From JAHEGP01 sp963751595 (GTDB lineage Bacteria; Pseudomonadota; Gammaproteobacteria; Pseudomonadales; JAHEGP01), in the NCBI GenBank assembly GCA_963751595.1, contig CAVVVC010000004.1:118039-182038 (forward strand): 64,000 nucleotides of DNA, in the 5' to 3' direction. The stretch's first letter is position 1. Each line of letters opens with the position of its first letter. The notes below the pieces were generated by a model. The model had not been told where the DNA came from. It saw only the letters and a program-made list of their open reading frames with translations, and made no database searches. A program made the translations under genes and the position numbers. Below are positions 8,790 through 17,706 of the stretch, piece by piece.

Positions 8790-10088
8790 ATGAAAACGTT
8801 CAGACTATGGCTAGTGTCAAGTACGCTGCTGATTGGCTTGGCACAGACCGGCTTGGCTGCCTGCCCCGCCGATGGCGCCAAGCCCATGAATATAGGGCCC
8901 CACTCCGCGCAGACCACGTTTCCGCTCTGGGTGCAGGACTCCGAGGGGTTGGCGCTGGAGATTTGCCCGGGAACTGATGCGGTTAACTGCATCTCGGTAC
9001 CACCCTTCACCGCGGCCGATTTCCCCGGCGACCCGGATGCCGCCGCAAAAGCCGCGTTATCGCAACAGATAGGGTTTGGCGACGAGGGTTTCTGGGCCTC
9101 TGCGGAAACCAGCATTGCTTTACCCGGCGGTGGGCAGGCTTTGCTGGTGTCCGCGGTTGAAGCCGCCTTCCTGCCGGATTTTGCCCCCGGAAACCAGGTT
9201 CCTTTCACCCGACTGCGTCTTCGCATCGACATCCCGCAGGACGGCACCTATATCGTCACCCATCCCTGGGGCCAGATCACTTACGACATCGTCGGCGCCG
9301 CCAATAGCGGGGATATCAACGACTCCTTCGATATTCCCTTCGCGGCGGACCAGGTTGGCTACCAGGGTCGCATCGGCCCCGTCCTGACTTGGGACACTTT
9401 TCCCGACGATCCACTCCTCAGTGGTGGCGCTTACATCGGTACATTGGCCGTAGATCGCCCGGTGAAGGGTAGCCCCTGCGGCACCAATTATTTTCGTATC
9501 GAGGGCCCGAACATTGGTGGGAACGGCATCGATTTTATCCAAACCGACCTGTTTACAGTCACCGGTAAAGTGTACACCGGCGCGTTACCGACACCGCTGG
9601 AGGTCAGTCAGGTGAGCTACAGCCGCGCTGCCAGTGGCAGGGTCAATGTGTTCGCCGAGGCGCCCACTCAGGCAACCGTGAGTTTTAGTGGTGGAGGTGA
9701 TCTGCCCGCCGGTCAACTGCCCATGACAGGAGACGGCAGCGGTCGCTTTTTTGGCAGTGTGGCGCTGGCACCGGGGGCGACACTACCGGCCGAGGTGACC
9801 GTCACGGCAAGCAATGCTGCGGTAGGCGCCCAACCGGCCGAGACCGTCAACCCCCTGGTTGACCTGGTTACCATTTCCCGGGCGGAATTTGATTACGCGA
9901 CCGGTGATCTGACCATTGAGGCCCACTCCAGCGACGAGGTCGCGCCACCCGTGCTGTCCGCCCTGGGGCAAAACCTTAGCAACGGCGTGTTGAGCACCAA
10001 TTTGATCGTTGCCCCGCCGACGGTGACCGTAAGTTCGTCTGCGGGCGGTTCCGCCACCATCCCAGTGACAGTGATTCACACCCCATAA
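8790..10088 (+). CDS. Secreted protein family A (paralogue 2), no dockerin tail
   Basis: The product is 432 aa with a signal peptide ending near LAQTGLAA. It shares the family A core: FPLWVQDSEGLALEIC, GFGDEGFWASAE, ALLVSAVEAAF, PFTRLRLRID, VTHPWGQITYD and GSPCGTNYFRIEGP. A second module (about residues 265-432) contains QVSYSRAASG, ISRAEFDYATGDLTIEA and VSSSAGG. This module recurs in the next protein and resembles the ISRAQC end of the two leftmost genes. The tail is missing, so it may be soluble or held by partners. Conserved Trp and His residues are candidate metal or modification sites, by inference only. Confidence 0.8.
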   Translation: MKTFRLWLVSSTLLIGLAQTGLAACPADGAKPMNIGPHSAQTTFPLWVQDSEGLALEICPGTDAVNCISVPPFTAADFPGDPDAAAKAALSQQIGFGDEGFWASAETSIALPGGGQALLVSAVEAAFLPDFAPGNQVPFTRLRLRIDIPQDGTYIVTHPWGQITYDIVGAANSGDINDSFDIPFAADQVGYQGRIGPVLTWDTFPDDPLLSGGAYIGTLAVDRPVKGSPCGTNYFRIEGPNIGGNGIDFIQTDLFTVTGKVYTGALPTPLEVSQVSYSRAASGRVNVFAEAPTQATVSFSGGGDLPAGQLPMTGDGSGRFFGSVALAPGATLPAEVTVTASNAAVGAQPAETVNPLVDLVTISRAEFDYATGDLTIEAHSSDEVAPPVLSALGQNLSNGVLSTNLIVAPPTVTVSSSAGGSATIPVTVIHTP

Positions 10089-10109
10089 GCGCAGCCGGAG
10101 ACTGATAGA

Positions 10110-11837
10110 ATGAACAATAAAATAGACAAAACCATGGTCCCGGTCTTGCTTGGTTTGCTCTTGAGCTCGACCACCAGCAATGCTGCGGATTTTTTTGCCG
10201 GCCCGCCGAACCCCAACAACGGTTTCTCGGAATACTTGACCGACGCCAATGGGCTTGAGTTAGAACTGTGCCTCGACCCCGCCTTCTGCCTTTTCGACCC
10301 TTTAGATCCGACCAACGATTTTTCAAATCAGATCGGCTTTGGTGCGGAAGGCTTCTGGTGGCTGGCCGAACCCGACACATCCGGCTTCCCGGGTACCATC
10401 GGGGCCACGCTGGTGCTTGCTGCCGAGGCCGCATTTGCCGCGGAAGTTCCCATTGATGGCGACCAGTTCCCCTTCACCCGGTTGCGCATTCGCCTGGATC
10501 TCCCGGTGCCAGGGATCTACCGCGTAACCGAGCCTTATGGGGTACACATTTACACCGTCACTGCCGTGGGTGCGGGCCTCGAGGTCAACGAAAGCTTCGA
10601 CGTGCAGTTTAACCAGGGCACCATCGATGACCAGGGCAATGTGACGGAAGCCGTCAACACCTATGGCGGCCCCTGGCTAACCTGGGATACCTACCCCAAT
10701 GATGCTGCACTGGAAAACACCGGTGACGGGGTCGCGGATTTCATTGGTGACGGTGCCACCCCGCATGCGGTTATCGGTAGCCCCGCTGGCAACAACTTCT
10801 TCAAAATCGAGGCGTTTTCGGACGCAGCCTTGACCGTCCCCTTGAACACCTTCGACCCAGGTGATGGCGATGACGATGGCAGTGCCAACAGTGTCACGGC
10901 CAGCCTGTTTACCGTGGTGGGTAAAGTCTACGACGGTCGACTCGCCACGGCAATGAGCGCCGAGCGCCTTACCTACTCGCGGGATGCCGGCGGTACCGGG
11001 CAGGTCGATGTATTCACCCGGGGCGCTGCGACCGCTAGCGTGACAGCTGCGGGCGGTCCCAATCTGGGCGGGCCTTTCAGCTTACTTGCGGATCAGGGCA
11101 ACTTCTTTTTGAGCCAGCAGTTGACGCCCAACGCGGTGGCATTGCCCTCTTCGGTAAACATTGAGGCAACCGATACGACCGCTGATCCGACCCGCTTGAT
11201 TCAATCGCTGTCGGATTTCGTGAGCATTACGCGTGCGGAATATGACCTGGGAGCTTCGCCTCCGGCCCTGACCATCGAGGCTGCATCGAGCGATGCCCTG
11301 ACTCCGCCGGTGCTCACGATCGTCGAGCTGGATCAGCCGCTGACTGCGGGCAGTGCAGTTATCACTGAAACGGCGGCGGGCGACCCGATCGCACCGCCTG
11401 CCTTGGTTACGGTGAGCTCCTCCGCCGGCGGACTTGCGACCAGCCTGGTGGCGGTGGTTAATTCAGCTGATGAGGACGGCGACGGCGTGTCTGATGACCT
11501 GGACAATTGCCCGCAGACTCCCAACTCGGGGCAGGCGGATACCGACGCGGATAGTATTGGCAACGCCTGCGATAACTGCCTGCAAGTTGCCAACACCGAC
11601 CAGCGTGATACCAATGATGATGGCTTCGGTAATGCCTGTGATGCAGACCTTGACAACAGCGGAGTCGTCAACTTGGCCGACTTTCAATTGTTTCGAGGCG
11701 TTTTTGGAGAGTCGCCATTGAGTCAACTTGGAGACGATGCCGATTTTGATGGCGACGGTAATGTTAATTTGGGAGATTACGGCAAGTTCAGAAGCGTGTT
11801 TGGGCAAAAACCCGGTCCATCATGCTGTGCGCCTTAA
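10110..11837 (+). CDS. Secreted protein family A (paralogue 3) with TSP3/dockerin tail
   Basis: The product is 575 aa with a signal peptide ending near TTSNAAD. Its order is a family A core (GFGAEGFWWLAE, FPFTRLRIRLD, VTEPYGVHIY, WLTWDTYPND, GSPAGNNFFKIE), then the ISRAEYDLG/SSSAGG module shared with the preceding gene. From residue 453 the calcium-repeat and dockerin-like tail follows, ending PGPSCCAP. The terminal Cys pair is unique among the five tails. It starts 21 nt after the previous stop, so the three paralogues almost certainly form one transcript. The domain order suggests this is the complete form and paralogues 1 and 2 are partial versions. Confidence 0.8.
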   Translation: MNNKIDKTMVPVLLGLLLSSTTSNAADFFAGPPNPNNGFSEYLTDANGLELELCLDPAFCLFDPLDPTNDFSNQIGFGAEGFWWLAEPDTSGFPGTIGATLVLAAEAAFAAEVPIDGDQFPFTRLRIRLDLPVPGIYRVTEPYGVHIYTVTAVGAGLEVNESFDVQFNQGTIDDQGNVTEAVNTYGGPWLTWDTYPNDAALENTGDGVADFIGDGATPHAVIGSPAGNNFFKIEAFSDAALTVPLNTFDPGDGDDDGSANSVTASLFTVVGKVYDGRLATAMSAERLTYSRDAGGTGQVDVFTRGAATASVTAAGGPNLGGPFSLLADQGNFFLSQQLTPNAVALPSSVNIEATDTTADPTRLIQSLSDFVSITRAEYDLGASPPALTIEAASSDALTPPVLTIVELDQPLTAGSAVITETAAGDPIAPPALVTVSSSAGGLATSLVAVVNSADEDGDGVSDDLDNCPQTPNSGQADTDADSIGNACDNCLQVANTDQRDTNDDGFGNACDADLDNSGVVNLADFQLFRGVFGESPLSQLGDDADFDGDGNVNLGDYGKFRSVFGQKPGPSCCAP

Positions 11838-11982
11838 CCCAAGGGCATGGGCAAGGATGCCCGTTGCGAAGAAAGGTGTCGGTCGGCAACAAATAATGGA
11901 ATGAAAGGCCGAAAGGGATTGGTTGTTTCAGCAAGGCTGAGTACAAAGGCATGATCTGTAAAACAGATCGGGAGACAGGAAA

Positions 11983-14900
11983 ATGAAATCCAGAAAAACA
12001 AGATCGATAACTAAGTCGGTGCGAACCGCAAAAATGGCGGGCCTATTGGGCTTGGCTGGCCTTTCGCAGACGGCCACAGCCGCCGTCAACATACCCTCGG
12101 ACATGCCCGCCAGTCCACTATTTGGCGCGCAGTCCTTTGCCCAGCAAATGCTGCGTTTCGAAGAGTTCGAGGTGCGCTTGATGCCGGCGCCCGGAGCCGA
12201 CCAGACGAGAACATTCGATCCGCCCAATACCTGTGACGGCAGGCCGAACCCCTCCGCTATGGAGAGCCTGCTCGACGCGCCCCTGTGGCCAGATCCAACC
12301 ATAGAGGCCAATACCAGTCTGCCCAACCCCTGGGCCGGGGCTATCGATAGCTGTATCCCGGGGGTCATTCCCAGCGGGGGCGCGATAGAGGGCAGGCCGC
12401 CGGGCGTGAGTTTCTCCCACCAGCGTTATGATGAGTTCCCCCCCGCGGTATACGCCCAGAGCATGATGGGCGCTGCCCGCGCCGGCACCGGTCGCCTGGA
12501 TGATGCACAAAGCCACGGCTACGCAGTGGGTGAGTTCGCACCTGGCGGGCTATACCACAACACCACGGGCGCCTTCGGTGGTACCTCCAATGGCACTACC
12601 GCCGGCATTGAAATCAAATTTCACCCCTCCATGCCGGCGCAGGATCCAAACCGGCTGTGGACCTTCGGCGATGGTACGCTGCCACCGAAACTACTGAGGG
12701 CCCGCTATGGCCAGCCGATTCTGTTTCGCCATTACAATGCCTTGCCCATCAACGTTGGCGCCAACGACGGCTTTGGCGAGCACACGATCACTACCCACCA
12801 GCACAATGGCCATAACCCCGGTGAGGTCGACGGCTTTGCCGGTGCCTACTTCTTCCCTGGACAGTTCTACGACTATCGCTGGCCCATGGTACTGGCGGGT
12901 TACGACAGCATCAACGCGGATGCGCGGGATCCCCGTGCCTCTACTCCGTGCTCAGCGGGCGAGGTGCTGATGATTGCCGACCCCAATACCGGCACAACCA
13001 AGCCCAAGACCTGCGACCCCGAAACGCTAACGGTCAATATTCCGGGCGACTGGCGCGAGACCATGAGTACGCTCTGGTTCCATGACCACATGATCGACCG
13101 CACCTCGGAGAACGTCTACAAGGGCAACGCGGCGATGATGAACTACTACAGTGGCATCGATCGCGGCAAGGAAGGCTTTCGCTGCGATTATGCTGACACC
13201 CCCGAGCAGGATAATGTCAATCTGTGCTTCCCCAGCGGAACCGCCCTGGACTGGGGGAACCGCGATTACGATATCCAGTTGCTGATTGCCGCCAAGGCCT
13301 GGAATCAAAGTGGTCAGTTAGACATGGCGCTGGGCCTCAATGAAGATGGTTTCCTGGGAGACAGAATGACGGTTAACTGGCTGTACGAGCCGTATCTCGA
13401 GGTGCGTCCCCGCCGCTACCGCTTCCGGGTGCTCAACGGTGCCGTGGCGCGCTTCTTCAAGTTCGCTATTGTCGAGCAGGTGCAGGGTGGTGGTGGAACG
13501 TTCCAGGGCCCTCCGGGCTCTGGCGTGTCCTACAATCGGGTGCCGTACTTCATGGTTGCCAACGACGGCAACATCATGGAATATGCTGTTCCCTTTGGCC
13601 CGGGCAACCCCAATGGGGTCGACCCGGATCTGCCGATTCAGTCAATTGCCGAAAGGTTCGATATTATCATTGACTTCGCCGGCAAGGCCGCGGGCACCAA
13701 GCTGTACATGGTAAACACCCTGGGGCATGACAATGGCCGTGGCCCCAAAGGTGTGGAGCCGCTCGCCAATATCCTCAATGGCACCTTCAGTCCAGAAATC
13801 CAACCCGGCTGCAATGACAACAACTGCTGGTCAGACGACCCCACGCTGAGGCCCTTCCTGGAATTCCGGGTAGGCGCCTCTAACGGAGAGCCGGATTTGA
13901 GCATGGACCCCAACCTGTACGTCGCGACGGAGTTTGGTGGAGGGGGTAAAACCATGATTCCCCTGGTGCAATTTACCCAGGCGGAGCTCGATGGGGCCAT
14001 CCATCGTACCTTCGACTTCACCCGGGGAGGTAATCCTGGAGAAGCAACCGATGGTCGCCAGACGCCTTGGGGTATCGTTACCGACGACGAGCCAGAAACT
14101 GGTGCTTGTTTAGATGATCCAATCGCGAATCCGGGCACATGCTCCCGCACCGCCGACGTGAACCGGGTGTCGGCGGCCCCGGAAACCATCGGTGGCGGCG
14201 TCGAGATCTGGCACATCAGAAATGGTGGCGGCGGCTGGGGCCACCCGGTGCATATCCACTTTGAAGAGGGCCAGTACCTGAACCGCGACGGAGCCATCCC
14301 GCCCCCCTGGGAGGTCGGCGCGCGCAAGGATATGTATCGCGTATCGGGTCTTGACGATCCCGGTAGCAGCTCGAATATCTCAGTTGCAATTCGCTTTCGC
14401 GAGTTTGCCGGTACCTACGTGGAGCACTGCCACAATACTACCCACGAAGACAAAGCCATGCTGCTGCGCTGGGATAACGAAATGCCGGGGCAAACGGTGC
14501 GCATACCGACACCGTTGCCGACCTGGGACGGCGTGGGCTATATCAGTGCCCTCAACCCACAGCCGTTTACCGACGCTACAGCAGTGGTGGAGTTACCAAC
14601 CATCAAGACCGGTAACGTGGCAATGGCGGCGGCTTCTGACCTGGACGGCGATGGCATTCTGGATAGCGTCGACAACTGTGTCATAGTCCCGAATCCGGGG
14701 CAGGAGGATGTGCTGGATATAGGTGGACCTGATGGCGTTGGCGATGCCTGCGATAATTGCCAACTGCTTGCCAACCCGGACCAGCTTGATACCAACGCCG
14801 ACGGCTTTGGCAACGCCTGCGATGCGGATCTCAACGGCGACGGCCAGGTGAACTTGGCTGACTTTGCTGAGTTCAGGGCGTCGTTCGGCACGAGCGGGAA

Positions 14901-15003
14901 AGATGCAGACCTCAATGGCGATGGCTTTGTGAATCTCAGTGACTTTTCATTGTTCAGAGCCAGGTTTGGAAGCGTTCCGGGACCGTCGGCAGGCAACCCG
15001 TAG
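11983..15003 (+). CDS. Secreted multicopper oxidase with TSP3/dockerin tail
   Basis: The product is 1006 aa with a long signal peptide ending near QTATAAV. All four copper motifs are present: H272-Q-H274, H367-D-H369 (LWFHDHM), H754-P-V-H757-I-H759, and H815-C816-H817 followed by H821 and M826. The type-1 site therefore has a Met axial ligand, as in CotA- and CueO-like oxidases. Multicopper oxidases couple one-electron oxidation of phenolics or metals (Cu, Fe, Mn) to reduction of O2 to water. It is long for the family because of loops in the first half and a calcium-repeat/dockerin tail from about residue 885, ending PGPSAGNP. A GGGAGACAGG site precedes the ATG. The substrate cannot be read from sequence. 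Confidence 0.92.
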   Translation: MKSRKTRSITKSVRTAKMAGLLGLAGLSQTATAAVNIPSDMPASPLFGAQSFAQQMLRFEEFEVRLMPAPGADQTRTFDPPNTCDGRPNPSAMESLLDAPLWPDPTIEANTSLPNPWAGAIDSCIPGVIPSGGAIEGRPPGVSFSHQRYDEFPPAVYAQSMMGAARAGTGRLDDAQSHGYAVGEFAPGGLYHNTTGAFGGTSNGTTAGIEIKFHPSMPAQDPNRLWTFGDGTLPPKLLRARYGQPILFRHYNALPINVGANDGFGEHTITTHQHNGHNPGEVDGFAGAYFFPGQFYDYRWPMVLAGYDSINADARDPRASTPCSAGEVLMIADPNTGTTKPKTCDPETLTVNIPGDWRETMSTLWFHDHMIDRTSENVYKGNAAMMNYYSGIDRGKEGFRCDYADTPEQDNVNLCFPSGTALDWGNRDYDIQLLIAAKAWNQSGQLDMALGLNEDGFLGDRMTVNWLYEPYLEVRPRRYRFRVLNGAVARFFKFAIVEQVQGGGGTFQGPPGSGVSYNRVPYFMVANDGNIMEYAVPFGPGNPNGVDPDLPIQSIAERFDIIIDFAGKAAGTKLYMVNTLGHDNGRGPKGVEPLANILNGTFSPEIQPGCNDNNCWSDDPTLRPFLEFRVGASNGEPDLSMDPNLYVATEFGGGGKTMIPLVQFTQAELDGAIHRTFDFTRGGNPGEATDGRQTPWGIVTDDEPETGACLDDPIANPGTCSRTADVNRVSAAPETIGGGVEIWHIRNGGGGWGHPVHIHFEEGQYLNRDGAIPPPWEVGARKDMYRVSGLDDPGSSSNISVAIRFREFAGTYVEHCHNTTHEDKAMLLRWDNEMPGQTVRIPTPLPTWDGVGYISALNPQPFTDATAVVELPTIKTGNVAMAAASDLDGDGILDSVDNCVIVPNPGQEDVLDIGGPDGVGDACDNCQLLANPDQLDTNADGFGNACDADLNGDGQVNLADFAEFRASFGTSGKDADLNGDGFVNLSDFSLFRARFGSVPGPSAGNP

Positions 15004-15024
15004 CGCCCCGCGGACCTGATGCAC

Positions 15025-15055
15025 TGGCGCGGTTTCATAGCCTGAAGCCGCGCCA
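15025..15055 (+). terminator. Strong hairpin after the multicopper oxidase gene
   Basis: A 13-bp stem (TGGCGCGGTTTCA with TGAAGCCGCGCCA, one G-U pair) closes a 5-nt loop shortly after the stop codon. No T-run follows, so it may stabilise or process the message rather than terminate it. Downstream genes could be expressed at a lower level. Confidence 0.45.
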
Positions 15056-15136
15056 ATGTTAGTGGTGCTAGCTATTGGCTGTAAACCAGGTTGCTGGAAC
15101 TAACCCGCTAAATGAAATTCAAGTAAGGGGTTGTAT

Positions 15137-16222
15137 ATGCATTGTTCTCGAAATACCGCCGGATTACCTCGAGCTGCTGCTGTCATCCTCCTGTTGATCG
15201 CTGCGATGTATCTCGCAACGGTCAATTTGGCCTGGGCGAAACCGGAGTTCCCCAACGTGGTGCTGATCAACCAGGACGGAGAGCCCCTGCGCTTTTACGA
15301 TGACGTCATCAAGGGAAAGGTGGTGTCGATCAACTTCATGTTTACCAGTTGTGGCGATGCTTGCCCCCTGGAGACAGCCAAGTTGCGCACGGTGCAAAAG
15401 ATGCTGGGGGAGCACTCCGGCAAAGACGTGTACATGTACTCCATCACTGTGGATCCCGATCGCGATACACCCGAGGTGCTCAAGGCCTATATGCAGAAAT
15501 TCGACGTTGCCCCTGGCTGGCAGTTTCTCACGGGAGACAAGGAAGACATCGACCGGGTTCGGGACGCACTGGGCATGTTGAGTGAAAACGAGCAGGAGCT
15601 TAGCGACCATGTCATCAATTTTGTGCTGGGTAATGAGGAGACGGGGCAATGGTTTCGACGCACACCCTTCGATATACCCGAGGCACTGGTTTCGGTGTTA
15701 CTTGGTCGCCTCCAGCAGCACCGCCTGACGGCTTCTTCTGCCGCCGTGTTCCCGAGTTACGCCGAGAGCAAGCCTCTGCCGGCTGCCAGCCCGGGTGAGG
15801 ACCTCTACAACACGCGCTGCACCGCTTGCCACAGCATCGGCGGAGGCGACAAATTGGGGCCCGATCTGTTGGGTGTTGTTGCCCGGCGTGATCACCAGTG
15901 GCTGGTTCGCTGGTTGCAGGAACCCGATGTCATGCTGGAGGAAAAAGATACCCTGGCGATGGAGCTATTCGCCCAGTACGGCAATGTGCCAATGCCTAAT
16001 GTGCAACTCACTGAGCAACAGGCGCTTGACCTGATCCAGTACATGCAGACCGAAACCGAGAGGGTGGCCGCAGCCAACCGTGCCCGGGTTCCGGCAGACA
16101 GCCTTGATGGCATTGTAACGTCGCCCCGGGAGCAACCCGGCGCTCCACCAAGCTCCACCGCCGACGACGTAGTGCCGGATCAGGCGCGCCTGGAAACTTC
16201 ACCGGCGGGAGACGCTCAATAG
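15137..16222 (+). CDS. SCO1/SenC copper chaperone fused to cytochrome c domain
   Basis: The product is 361 aa, starting at ATG 15137 (AAGGGG before it) rather than the TTG six bases earlier. A signal or anchor segment spans residues 11-35. The SCO thioredoxin-like domain holds C72-G-D-A-C76-P and the distal H157 (SDHVINF), the usual copper ligands. A class I cytochrome c domain follows with C227-T-A-C230-H231 and an MPN motif likely giving the axial Met. SCO proteins load copper onto oxidases in the periplasm. Its position after the multicopper oxidase suggests it metallates that enzyme, with the haem supplying or accepting electrons. The hydrophilic C-terminus after residue 320 is low complexity. 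Confidence 0.88.
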   Translation: MHCSRNTAGLPRAAAVILLLIAAMYLATVNLAWAKPEFPNVVLINQDGEPLRFYDDVIKGKVVSINFMFTSCGDACPLETAKLRTVQKMLGEHSGKDVYMYSITVDPDRDTPEVLKAYMQKFDVAPGWQFLTGDKEDIDRVRDALGMLSENEQELSDHVINFVLGNEETGQWFRRTPFDIPEALVSVLLGRLQQHRLTASSAAVFPSYAESKPLPAASPGEDLYNTRCTACHSIGGGDKLGPDLLGVVARRDHQWLVRWLQEPDVMLEEKDTLAMELFAQYGNVPMPNVQLTEQQALDLIQYMQTETERVAAANRARVPADSLDGIVTSPREQPGAPPSSTADDVVPDQARLETSPAGDAQ

Positions 16223-16243
16223 GTCAGTACGGAGGGCAAAACC

Positions 16244-17020
16244 GTGCCAACGAATATCAAGAACAGGAAACTTGCTGCCGCGTTTTTTACCGTGTTGTGT
16301 CTTTTGCCCCGCACTTTGGCCCAGGCGGCCAATATCGACCAGCTTGACGATTTTGAGGACAATACCCTGCAGGGCTGGGCGATGGGAGTCCCTACAGTTA
16401 CAGAGAACTTCATGAGCATCGTCGCCGATGGCGGGCCTGATGGCGTCGGCGATTCCTATCTTGCGGTACGGTCTGACAGCTCGATTATCCGAGGAGGTGG
16501 TCAGCGGTTGACATTTTTTAACCGACAGCAGTGGGCCGGAAATTACACCGCCGCGGGCATTACTGCGATCGCCATGGATCTGAAGAATTTCAGCACCGAC
16601 CAGGTTCTTAATATGCGCCTCGCCGTCAATGGCGGCTTCGGCAGCGCCTCAACGGGTGGTGTAACCGGTGGCGTTTTTATCAGCAACTCCATCAGCAGAT
16701 TGGAGGTTGGTAGCGGCTGGACCCGGGCGGTGTTTTCGTTATTGCCCGACGACCTGATAGCCATCAGCGGCGGCATTGGCGGCAACACCACCGGCAACGA
16801 TGTGGCGGCAACCCTGGCAAACGTTCAGGAGCTGCGCCTGCTGAATAGCGAGACAGATAGCTGGAGCGGTCTTACCGTTACCGCCAGCGTTGGTGTCGAC
16901 AACGTCCATGTAGTGCCATTGCCGCCGGCTTTTGCTATGTTCGGTTCGGCCTTGATGGCGCTCGTGGCGTTCCTGCTGGGGCGGAAAAACTGGTTTTTTG
17001 GAAGGAACAGCGGTGATTAG
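16244..17020 (+). CDS. VPLPA-CTERM sorted surface protein
   Basis: The product is 258 aa, starting at GTG with GGAGG eight bases before it. A signal peptide ends near TLAQAAN. The body resembles a beta-sandwich (QLDDFEDNTLQGW at the start, VGVDNVHV at the end), like carbohydrate-binding-type modules. The C-terminus has VPLPPA, then a hydrophobic helix and the basic end GRKNWFFGR. That is a PEP-CTERM-class sorting signal recognised by an exosortase/archaeosortase-like enzyme. No exosortase is encoded in this window. It follows the SCO gene by 21 nt. Confidence 0.75.
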   Translation: MPTNIKNRKLAAAFFTVLCLLPRTLAQAANIDQLDDFEDNTLQGWAMGVPTVTENFMSIVADGGPDGVGDSYLAVRSDSSIIRGGGQRLTFFNRQQWAGNYTAAGITAIAMDLKNFSTDQVLNMRLAVNGGFGSASTGGVTGGVFISNSISRLEVGSGWTRAVFSLLPDDLIAISGGIGGNTTGNDVAATLANVQELRLLNSETDSWSGLTVTASVGVDNVHVVPLPPAFAMFGSALMALVAFLLGRKNWFFGRNSGD

Positions 17021-17064
17021 ACCACCCTGGTTCAGCAATTGGTCGCAAGAGGAAACAGCATAAA

Positions 17065-17484
17065 ATGAAGTGTCGCTCCGTAGTATTGGTTTCTCTGTTA
17101 GCACTGTCACCCGTTGTCTTCGCGCACGAAAATGCCAGCGCATCGAAGGCGGCAGTCAGCGCACAGCCGATGCAGCCGGCGAGTGAATCCGGTGCTGAAA
17201 AAGCTGTCTCGAACATGCCCAAACCCAGTGAAGCCGAGGCGATAGAGGCCGCGGTAGCCTACCTGACCCGAGACGGAAGGTTGACCGTGGAGGAGACCGA
17301 GTTCCTCGCATGGGGCACCTACAGTGAACAATACGTTTACTGGCCGATGAAACTACGCATGCGTTATAAACGCGAGGGTGGAGAAAAGCTGAGGACGAAC
17401 GACTACGCACTAAAAGTTTTCAAGGCAGCCAATGGTGATTGGCAAGCCGCACAATATTATGCCTGGCGTGCAGACTTCAAATAG
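17065..17484 (+). CDS. Small exported protein of unknown function
   Basis: The product is 139 aa with a signal peptide ending near VVFAHE. A Ser/Ala-rich linker follows, then a compact C-terminal part containing YVYWPMKLRMRYKREGG and WQAAQYYAWRADFK. No family is recognised. It lies 44 nt after the VPLPA-CTERM gene on the same strand and probably closes the cluster. Confidence 0.65.
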   Translation: MKCRSVVLVSLLALSPVVFAHENASASKAAVSAQPMQPASESGAEKAVSNMPKPSEAEAIEAAVAYLTRDGRLTVEETEFLAWGTYSEQYVYWPMKLRMRYKREGGEKLRTNDYALKVFKAANGDWQAAQYYAWRADFK

Positions 17485-17706
17485 CCTTCGGAGAAAGCCG
17501 AACAACCGGGTCGCGAACACGTCAGCGTGGGTAACAGGGCATTCACGTTGCCGCCGCCGATGCAGAGAACCTCAGGCTATACCTTCAAAGCCGCGGCGCG
17601 CGAGCCTCGGCCTTACTTCAGGGAAAGGATAATAAAGGGAAGGATAGGTGCAAGCGGTCGACAGGATCTTGTTTAATCCCTGTCGGGTCCGCAGCAGCCG
17701 GTAAGA

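Noticed and set aside
17610..17660. CsrB/RsmZ-like small RNA suggested by several GGA motifs
   Set aside because: Only four to five GGA in a short A-rich stretch, not in hairpin loops, and no terminator follows.
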